A stretch of DNA of 64,000 nucleotides, taken from assembly GCA_011009095.1 (NCBI GenBank), contig VTPC01008022.1, positions 91,686-155,685 of the forward strand, written 5' to 3'. The notes under the pieces were generated by a model. That model had not been told where the DNA came from and searched no databases. It was given only the letters and a program-made list of their open reading frames with translations. Made by a program: the position numbers and the translations under genes. Shown here piece by piece: positions 34,210-44,500 of this stretch. Source of the DNA: Ignelater luminosus (lineage: Eukaryota > Arthropoda > Insecta > Coleoptera > Elateridae). Within the stretch, counting starts at the first letter, position 1. Every line of letters starts with the position of its first letter.

Positions 34210-36600
34210 TTATAACATTCGAATGTATTTATTTGTATTTATTTTGTACCTACAATTGCATAAATATTTCTTTTGAAAGATAATAAAAGTTAAAATAATG
34301 CAGTCTATTAGGTTATAATTTTTTGATAATTTTGTATTTTAACAAGACGTGTACATATGTATGTATACCTGTGTGATCATAGAACTGTCTGTATAAAAAA
34401 AATGTTAAGAAAAAGGAAAATGCATTTCAATGAACAGAATATTTTCTGGAGCTTATCTTTTATAAAATACATTTTACAACAAGTTATACCTACTTATCGT
34501 ACATACATAATGGATAGTATGGATCTGGATAGAAGAGCTTTAATTAGTTGAATTTCTCTAATGTAATTATTATTCTGAGTGATCTTAGATAGTGACCTTG
34601 AAGTAATCTTGTGATTTTTCAGAAGTTCTCTTGCAGGTTTTTGCTTTAACTGTTTCTGATGAATTGTTATGAAAGTTAAGTGTTACTTTTGAAACTATTA
34701 TTAACATTGACTGTCAAACATAACCTATTTAGTTTTAACAAGAGTTGACGGTGAATATTTAAAAAAAATTAAGGTCTGCTGTGAGGTGTGATTGCACACA
34801 CATACATACAAGGTGATTGTCAACTATTCGAAAGTTACAAGTGCAAGTAGTTTAAATGATGTACAACAGTGATAAAGCATTCCACCATTCACCATCTGTT
34901 TGCCTTTTCAACATACATTTGTGTGTATGATAATTTCTCCATCTTATTTAAATATGTACCATTTAAACTCTTTGCACTCGTTCAATAGCAATGATCCATG
35001 GCATAACTTCATTGTAGGTCCGAACTAGTTGAGTTGCTAAAATTTGACAAATTAAACCAATCAAGTGTTCTACTAACCCAAAGTGAGATCACTGGCCATT
35101 GCTGTTGTTCAGTAGTTGATTTTCTAGATAACGACTTTGTATTTGTGTGCAGTCAGATCATACAGTAGCAACTCCATACTATAAAAAAATCAAAAACTAG
35201 AAATGTCAAGATTATTATTTGAAGTTAAAAAAAGCAAAGTATTTATAAAATATTTGAGTTTCTAATTTTCCATTGTAACTTAATTGTAGGAAATGACATT
35301 CATTTCTGTTAATTTTTCATGATTGAAACCTGAAGAATCGTTACTTCAAATTAAGAATAAATGGCAGAAAACAGTTTGGTGTTTAATATAATGATTTACA
35401 ACTTCTCGATCCTTTTCTATTCAGCTTGTGTATAATAAAACTACCAAGTATACCAGGACATTGAATAGGATCGCAAACCACGTGACTACTAAATTTACTG
35501 TTGGTTAGGCAACACATCTTGCACTGGAGCTCTGTTGTAATAAACATAATGTAGTTTTTCAGTGGCGTATTGGATATATGATGAAACTACTTAAAAGCTT
35601 AAATATTTCAAATTGATTATCACACTTTGACTGTGTTAACTCTAACGTACCTCGATTAACTCATAAAAAGCAGATTTAGTCTTGAAAAAGATTGATCTTA
35701 AAATGGAACAAATAAACTAATAAACACAAAACTAAGAGACAACAAGAAATAACGGAACGTACGCACGCCGATGTAATTTTAGGTTAGAAATGTACTCGTG
35801 AGGATGTCGAAAAATAAAATTTCGCGCCTTTTTTAAATTAGTGATCACGTGGTTTGTGATTGAAATGATTATTGTAAATCAACGATTGTGCCCAGTAGTC
35901 GGAAGTGCGTCATGCATTTTTTGGAAAGTACGCAGCAACCATCAGTGATCAATTTGCTAATGATATTGCAGGTAACGCTTTCGTATTCTGCTGTTATTTG
36001 TATCTGAGACAGCGTTATAGTGTGTTTGTCACTTTTTTTTTGAGCTATTTGTTATTATTTTTAAAAACAGTAAAGTCACTTTTTTTTAACTTGTCAAACA
36101 TCTCAGTCGCTTGTTACATTCTGTTTTATGCATTTAAAAAAACTACAAATTTAAATACTGAGTGATCTAAAAAAATGAAGTTGGGGTAGGTCATGACTAG
36201 TACCATGTGACAACGCTGCTAAGATGGAGTGCCTTGATATTGTTTTATTATTATGTCATTTTTCTAATGGATAGAGTGTGGAACACACTTGTCAGTGCCG
36301 TTTTTGTAGGATAGTCATATGTTTGTCAACTAACCTTACATTTCGATATGAGCGTCATTTTAGCCATGGGCGTACCCTGCGAAATATGTAAAAGTCTTGG
36401 ACTTTTATTGTTCCCAAACAATTTTACTTGTTCTTGTTTTGTTTGCTAATAAATCGATTGTATTCAACTGTAAATGTAATCTATTTTAACATTCTTTTGA
36501 TTACTAAAATTGCTACCCAATATATTGGTTACTAATGTTTTCTGTGAAACTAAATTTATTACTGTTGAATATAAACTTCTCAAGAAGCTTTAAATACATC
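34210..36600. other. Intergenic, little recognised
   Basis: AT-rich. One patch at 35740-35960 is promoter-like: TTTCGCGCC (E2F-type), then a CACGTG E-box, and an ATG at 35913 opening 20 codons before a possible CAG/GTAACG donor. No downstream exon was found, so it is not called as a gene. Confidence 0.35.
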
Positions 36601-36609
36601 TAAGCCTTT

Positions 36610-37205
36610 TACTAATTTTGCTGCGGTCCGGCCCGACTGGAAATAAACTAAACGCGACCTGAAAAAATTCGATAACTTCTTCATCAGCCCGACAAGCCCA
36701 AACGGCACGAATGACCCGACAGGCCCAAATGGCCTGACACATTTGAACGGCCTGACAGGCTCCAACAGCCCTACAGGAACGAACGGCTTGATCGACTCAT
36801 TCTAGGCTGAATGAATTCTTAAACTGAGGCTGGAGCTTTGGGCCTGATGATCGCGCAAATATCCGACCGCGAAACCCTTTCCCTCTAGGGTACAGTACAA
36901 AGAGCCTTCTCTTCGGTTCAGTATAAAAATAATGCTTGTCCGAGTCAATACGAAAAAGATTTCGGCGCGGTTCAGGACGAACATTCTCCGTTTCAGTTCA
37001 GTATGAAAATAGTGTGTACCCGGCTGGATATGAGACTAACGCATGTCCGAGTCAGTATGATAATCCTCAGGTGTTGTTCAGTACGAAAATCGGCCGCTTC
37101 CAATCAGTACAAAAATAAGGGCCCGAAAATCCTGGCCTATCCAATAAGCTCGGTAGGTCCGAGCACCACGTAAAGGCTCAACTAACAAACCCGATCCACG
37201 CAGAT
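36610..37205 (+). repeat. Minisatellite-bearing interspersed element, copy 2
   Basis: Starts with a GACTGGAAATAAACTAAACG module, then a short array of 15-18 base units (GGCCTGACAGGCCCAAAC type). An ATTCTTAAACTGAGGCTGG segment follows. A second, different array at 36900-37110 is built on GGTTCAGTATAAAAAT and GTCCGAGTCAATACG units. It ends near GATCCACGCAGATCTCTA. The order of modules matches copy 4 at 38685. Confidence 0.7.
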
Positions 37206-37419
37206 CTCTAATTTAGAGTATCGTTTGGTATCCCAAGCATTTTTTTAACACCACTTCTAATAATTTTGTTTACATTTTCTAAAAATACTTTTGATATCTG
37301 TTGAACAGAAACCATTTGAAATAAATAAATAAGAGAACGTTTGGAATGTAGTTTAATAAATTAGATTTTACGGTATCTCCAAACTCTCCGAAAATCTTTT
37401 TAGGTTGCTTAATGATTTG

Positions 37420-37690
37420 CAAACAATCAGCAAGAGCTCTGCTCGACTGGGGACAAGCTTGATGCGGCCCGAAAAGAACCCAGTGTCTTCTTGATCGGTA
37501 CGAGAAATTTGAGAGATCTAAACTGCCCGATGAGCTCGAGGGACCCGAACGGCCCGAGAGACCCGAAGGGTTGAGAAGTCCAAAACCCGAGAGGGCCAAG
37601 CGGTTTGAATGGCCCGACAGACCCGAGAAGCCCGAAGGTCCGAGAAATTCAAAGGACCAGACAGCCCCCAAAAGTCTGCTAGGGTCGATA
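37420..37690 (+). repeat. Minisatellite-bearing interspersed element, truncated copy 3
   Basis: The 5' module (CTCGACTGGGGACAAGCTTG, ATGCGGCCCGAAAAGAACCC) is almost the same as in copy 4. It is followed by about 150 bp of GACCCGAAC/GGCCCGAGA units and then stops, lacking the second array and the 3' end. Confidence 0.7.
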
Positions 37691-38684
37691 GAAAGAAACG
37701 GTGCGCTCTAAGTAAAAATGTTGTATAGCAAAGCAGACTTAATTTCCGCTGAGCAATGCGATGAAAATATTGCATCCTGTTTTTGAGATATTTAGAAAAA
37801 ACCTTAGTACAAATCATTAAATTGGAGAGATTTTGAAAAACTCAATTTTACTGGAAAATGGCGCATTCTACACGAGAGCAATTTTTTTGTCAAATTGCCA
37901 CTATTTCATTAACACCGTATTGTTTCTTTTCTTAATTTGCTTTGGTTTTGTTACTAACTTCAAAGCATATCCCAGCTAACATGGTGACGGACAGATGACG
38001 TGGATGTTTGGTTATGTTTGGTCATATACGTCATAATGTCCAATAACTGACGTAAATATCACGCCACCACTGAGTCATAATTTACAACAATTTTTACCTA
38101 TAACTCTAGCTGCAGAACTAATTGATGATTTTTCTCTCCGTTCGTCGTCATAAAAGTGCTGAATTCTACTTATTAAAATATTTATCCGTGAGAATGTACC
38201 CTCAGGTACCCTGAGCACGCATCCCAAATCTCGTCCTATTAGCTCTTCTCATTCTCGCTGTATGAATTTTTCTGGTTGAAATTTGAAAACTCGCCAACAC
38301 TGACCCTGGCGATGGAAACACGCTTTTTGGTGGTACACAGGCTTATTATGGGAATAAACAGCCTAAATTGGGTTTTGATAACTCGTAAAAACCCCCACTC
38401 ACCTTCCTCTCGCAGACATCTATGAAACCCAACTTTCCTTTTGCCAGGGGGGGGGATGATGACCCATGGTGCCTACTGGGCCCAAGTGGATTAGTGCAAC
38501 TAACAACTTTGATAAATAAAATTTGCGTTTTTTTTGTACTACTCCGTCTAGCTACAACTAAAAATATCCATAACTACGGGAATATTGAGAATAGCCAAAA
38601 TAACCACCTTTTGTTCTCCACTTGTAATTACATTGTTATGAGATACCCTGTAGAAGTATTCCTAAATTGTCAATGGGCCGAAAT

Positions 38685-39990
38685 TTTTAGGCTCGACTGG
38701 GATTAAACTTGATGCGGCCCGAAAAGCACCCGGTAACTCTTTGATCGACGGGAAAAGCCCGAGAGTTTTGAACGGCCCGAGACCTTTCAACGACGAGAAG
38801 TCCGAACGACCCGACGGGACCGAGAAGCCTGACAGATCCGAGACCCCTGAACGATTTGGCAGTCCCAAATGTCCCGACAGGGCCGGGAGACTCAACAGCG
38901 CTGGGATACCCGACAGGGCCGCGGAGCGTGACTGGTATGAGATCTCTAGATTATTCGATAGGCCAAAATGACCCGACAGCGCCAAGAGACTAGACAGGGC
39001 CGGGAGACCCGACAGGATTAGAAGACTCAACAGGGCCGAGATATCCGACAATGCGGGAAGCTTGACTGTCCGAAACCCCTAAACTATTCGACAGGCCAAA
39101 ATGACCCGACAGAACCAGGAGACTAGACAGGGCCGGGAAACACAACAGCGCCGCGATACCCGACAAGCCGGGAAGTGTGACTGGTCTAAGAACCCTAAAC
39201 TATTCGACAGGCCAAAATGATCCGACAGGGCCAGAAGACTCAACAGGACCGAGCTATCTGACAGTGCCGGGAAGTGTGACTGGTCCGAGACCCGTAAACT
39301 ATTCGACAGGCCAAAACCACCCAACAGGGCCAGGAGATAAGACAGGGAAGTGATATCCGACAGGGCCGGGAAGCGTGACAGGTCCGAGATCCCTGAAGTA
39401 TTCGACAGGCCAAAACAATTCAACAGACTCTAGAGGCCTCATAAGCCTTTAAAAGCTGAGGTCTGGCCTGCGGGCCACTTAAAGACCAAGAAACCCGGCC
39501 CGTGCAAGCTTCTACGGTATAGTACGAAACTTCCCCGCTTTGGTTCAGTATAAAATGAACGACTATCTTAGTCCGTATGAAAATAACGCTGTCTGACTCT
39601 GTAAGAGGAAGTTCTTGGTCTGGTGCAGTACAAGAATTCTCTTCGGTTCAGTATCAAACCAATGCGTCTGACTGAGTGAGCCTATACAAGTCAGTACAAC
39701 AATTCTCCGGTGCGGTTCAGTAGGAAAATAGCCGGTCCGACTTGGTACAAAAAAGATCTCAGTTCGGCCCGTTTCGGATCAATACAAAAGTAACGGCCCG
39801 AAAAGCCCGATAGACTCGATGGACTCGACAGGGCGGAAAAGCGCTATAGGCCCGATTGACCCGACGTAGGTCCATAAAGTTCAACGAATTGTTAAATTGA
39901 GGCCCTGCCCGATCCAAACCCGAGTTTCGAGCCACGCAAAGGTCCGACCAAAACGCCCGACCCGTGCAAGCCTCTAACGTAAGTTTCTCG
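38685..39990 (+). repeat. Minisatellite-bearing interspersed element, longest copy
   Basis: The 5' module (GCTCGACTGGGATTAAACTT, ATGCGGCCCGAAAAGCACCC) precedes an array of CGACAGGGCCGGGAGAC units (38780-39430). This array includes a higher-order repeat of about 120 bp marked by AAACTATTCGACAGGCCAAA, which recurs four times. A TAAAAGCTGAGG segment follows, then the GGTTCAGTATAAAAT array (39530-39790), and an end with GCCCGACCCGTGCAAGCCTC. Frames of 114-129 codons on the minus strand across the array are repeat artefacts. Confidence 0.75.
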
Positions 39991-41570
39991 CTTTACAGGC
40001 TACGAATTTATTTTTGATTGCACGTTAGTTATTTCTATTTGGATTCATGAAGCTCATAGTAGCTGATTATTTGATACTCGATTGTTTGCATAATAATTTA
40101 GGTAGTTAATTATTATTTTGAGTTATTTTTCCTAATAAACGATTATTTCGATTGTTTTGATTAATCGTATTACATAATTTCATTTGTGATGCACTTGCAA
40201 GAGTTTATGTATAATGTTCCAAAAGTCGTGGAGGCTACTTTTCCTGTGATAAATGGTAGCGTTAAATTCTGAGACGGGTTGATGAATCACTGGGAAGTGA
40301 TTCCTCGTTTTTATTACAAGCAGATAGCGATCACCATTTGGGTATATCTCCTTTATTGGATTGCTTTCACAGTTTCCAATAGACTACACGCACGCAGTGC
40401 GTCTTGGTATAGTACGAAAACTTTTGAACCTGTGAATTGGAGGTTCTCTTATAGTACGGCTACACAGTCTCGTCTAGTACATAATATATCAGAGCAGCTT
40501 GTACTGTTTCCTTCCTAAATTTGTTTGTCATTCACTCAAAAAGGATATACGGTGCAGAATTTCTAATTTACATCTTACACAACACATTCTTTTGTATTTA
40601 CCATCTGATGATGACCTTCTTCAGCGTTTCCTTTCGAAAATTATTTAGGACACTTAAAACGCCTTTTGAAGAATGGAAAAAGTCCATTGCAGCAGGTTAC
40701 TCGAAAAATAACGGAATCAAACTTTTATTTGTTAACAGAAAAGTCTTGCCAGTTACAGCATTTTTTTTGAATCATTATAGAGAATATACAATTGTAGACA
40801 ATTTAAGAAATTTTATTGGGCTGAAAAACAATGTACATTCGCTACCCATCTGTATACGGCATCAGATTGTTACTACATGACAATTACTAACACAGTTATT
40901 GAAATACATAAGAACGTCATATCTGTCACTAAAAGGTAAATAACTTGTAATGATACTGGCGTCATAACTTCGTTTAAAAAGTGACGTCGTAGGGATGTCA
41001 TATTTTCGTTTTTTTTAACTCGACTATCTCCTCAAAGTGAAAATAACGAATACGTTGACCTAGAAACGACGCCTTTATGATGTGAGCCTATAGGCTAGGT
41101 AGTGTGGGGTCTAAAATAGTAACCTTATTTTTATTGCCTTTGAATTCTCAGTAACTGTCTCTTGGGATAAAATTCATTCATTTTTGTTACTATCATCCTT
41201 AGGTAAATAGGGCATAGACAGTTTTAACTTTTTGATTTATTTAAAATAAGTATGTAACTTATTGGCGCTATTGTAACTATATAGTAAGAATAATACACTG
41301 TAATTGTATTTAAATGCTGTTCAAGATCGTTATAATACAAAAATAATGCTAATATCCTATAGAATTGAATAAGTATAATACTTCATAGCACTTTATAATA
41401 ACTAGTTTCTCACAATATTACAAAACTTGTGTATTTAGTCTCTCTAGAAATTCAAGAAGAATATAAATAATGGATAATGCAATATCGAAAATCTTCTTTG
41501 AATAATGTATGAACAAATGAGTTTTCTTATAAATTAAAATTAAAAATTGAATATACATAACATGTGTGTT
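39991..41570. other. Intergenic, with two unassigned open frames
   Basis: 40279-40518 and 40521-40880 are consecutive open frames that look protein-like in composition but match no family I know and lack clear splice sites. The remainder is AT-rich and probably includes the 3' UTR of gene A on the minus strand. Confidence 0.3.
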
Positions 41571-44500
41571 TTAGCCATAAGAATTTTGGAAACGATTTTT
41601 TAGCGCAGGTTTTAATGGAGGAACAGGACGCGATGGACTTCTAGGAGCTGAATATTCTAGACTTGATCTTCTATCTGGATAAAGAAATGAGTTCGATCGT
41701 GTTGGCGAAGCATTATTAGTAACAGTAGGAGATCTTGGTACAAGGGATCTAGATAATCTTGCTAACGATTCGTTTGTGCTCTGTACTGGTGGTAGTCGAG
41801 GCAAGCCCTGGAATGTTCCAAATGATTGTGAAGACATAAATGAATTGCTTCTAGCGAGATTAGGTTTAGTATCTTGCCAATTCTTTGGTGTTGTGTCGAA
41901 TGCATTAATAATATTGGAATTGATATCATTTTCGTTTATCTGAAACAAAAATAGGATAAGGGCCCTTATAAGTATTTAAAATACCTTACTGCTTACTTCC
42001 TTTGGAACAGTGAAAGCCAATTTTAAAATGAATATAGCAACTATTAAATTAACAATCCACAACACAAATCCTCTTGCAACCAAAGTCATTATGATACCAT
42101 GGGCCAAAATTACTACATAGTCTTGTTTGGTAGATACATCTTTCTAAAGAATAAATAAATGCACGTTTGCTGTTTAAAAGGGATTGAAATCTTACCTTAT
42201 TCATTTGCTGTACCACTTGATCATAGTCGTATGCTAACAAGCTAGCCCAAACAAGATCATAGATGCACAATATTATAGCCCAGCTTGCCCAACCAACAAA
42301 AGCTTTTCTTAAAAGTGTAGGTTTTTCTCGAAACACAACTGTAAATTTGTAGCATATTTTTTTTACAGTAGACAATTTATTATAATTGCTTACCCCAAAA
42401 CTGTAAAGATGAAAGTACAGTCCAAAATAAGGAAGCCACTAGATATATAACGACACAGGTAAAAAATTGTAGTGGCCCTACATAGACCAAAGTGGGATGA
42501 TCACCTGTAGTAACAAAATATTTAAATTTCCATTTTCTTTTGCCAAATGTCTAATAAGTAATTGTTACCAATAAGGAATCTACGGATGATCGTTGTACTT
42601 AGTAGGTGCCCATAAGTTGATATATCAGATGTAGGTTCCCATGCTTTAGTGTGTATTAAGATAGCTATAAGAGCCAATATGAACCATACTAATCCCTGGA
42701 TCTTAAAAAATGAAAAACTTAAAAAGGAATCATCGTAAACATTTCTTTGCAAGTGCATTGTCAATAAAGTAATATAGTAGCTCAGTAAGCAGTACTTATT
42801 TCTGGACCAGGGTCCCTTAGGTAGTTTTTTTGCTTAGTTTTCCTTTTCTAATTTATTTCAAGTATGAAATTTACTTTTTAATGAAATTTTAAATAAACTA
42901 CAAAACATGCATTTCCTTTGTCTCTCGATTAATAACTAAACAGGAATAAATATAACCATACAGCACGTATCAAATAACTAAACCTACTGTTGGTTAGGAA
43001 ACGTTGGAAGTAGACTAGATGAACATTGTTCTATTGAGAATACTGACAATTCTAGAGGTTATGTTAAATGGTTTTTTGTGTTGTGTTGAAATTGCTTGAA
43101 AATATTCTATTATTTATAAATAAAAGCCTTTGTTAATGTTAATATTTTACAGTTTATTTCATGGCGTTGTGGATTATAGAAAGATCTAAAAGTTGCAACA
43201 GATGTTGGATGTGTTTCATTTCATATTGTCAAACACATTTTGTAATACTGTATTATCTATCTCTTCACACTTTCTCACTATTGATATCAGGCACGAGGTG
43301 CAAAAACACGACCTGACCAGCCAATCCCGTCATTGGTACACGCCACAATCAATAAGAATCTCTACCCCTTCTCATGGACCTTGACTCAATGGGGAAAAAA
43401 CTGATACTCACGAATATAAAAACGTAAGCCTGCAAAAAGTCGCTATCTTTACTCCAAGATTTGGGTATCAGCTGTTCTAGCTACGACATCATGAGCCGCC
43501 TTGGTATAGGGGCGGTCTTGCGCTACTTTGATTCGTACCCTGACATTGCCATCACCGGAAAGATTCGACACCAAGTACTTAGTGAAGACCAGCGAGAAGA
43601 TTTGGAACCACCACAGAAGACACCGACACGAAGAAACTCACCAAGAGACGAAGGTAGCGGAAGAAGAATACCTTGCTGTCCCACCAGGTGTGACTGAAGC
43701 GCCCGCCGCCCGCGAAATAGACCTAGCAGACGTAGACGCTGCTGCCTCCGGACAATCCAGCTCATCCGTCGTGGAACGCGACCCAGCACCCCTTTAGACG
43801 CCAAGAACGGAATTGAGCATACCCGTCGCCCCTCAGAGGAGCCACGGCGTGGCCCCCAACTCTTCATATTCCGAGGTACTGCAGCGCCTCCTTTGTCTCC
43901 GGACGGAACACTGATCGTGATTCCGATTGCGACGACGGCTTTGTCGTCGGTCGATCGAAGAAGAGGCACCGAGAATCCTCCAAGGTCGAATCGTAGCCGG
44001 TCTCCACGGTCAATCGTTTCTCTGCTTTAGGAGCCGAGAGTGGCGCCGTATCACAAGGGGGCCCCGTGACATGTCTCCCAAGGGTGCTTCCCATAATTCT
44101 TCACGCAAAGGACAAGTGGTTCGGCATCGCTCGGGAACTTACACGGCGCGATCTCATCTTCACAAAGGCAAAAAACCGGCGACGAAGCGAGACTACCGAG
44201 GAATCAGGGAATTCTATTACGTCTACCAGATGATATTGGAGAAACCGCTCAAGGTCTTCCTTCGAGGAAAAGAATAAAAGAAGTGAAAGATCTCTCTAGC
44301 AAAGAGCTTTCGGTAATTTTTGTTCACGGGATGCACTGCGGTTTCGAGAGGATTCCCAGGCTTCTGTTCCTCGTCCTTCTGGACAAGACTGCCGAGAATA
44401 AGGAGATTTTCCGCACCACCGCGATCCTCGGACTGAGGGTCATCGTGGAATCCCCGCGAAAAAGAACTGCGATGGGTCAATACCACCGTTGCTCATCTGC

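Noticed and set aside
37279..39423. Minus-strand frames of 99-130 codons (Leu/Ser/Gly-rich)
   Set aside because: They lie across the CCCGACAGGGCC minisatellites and have no start context or domain.
40279..40880. Two consecutive plus frames (79 and 119 codons)
   Set aside because: Protein-like in composition but no known motif, splice sites or conservation evidence; not called as genes.
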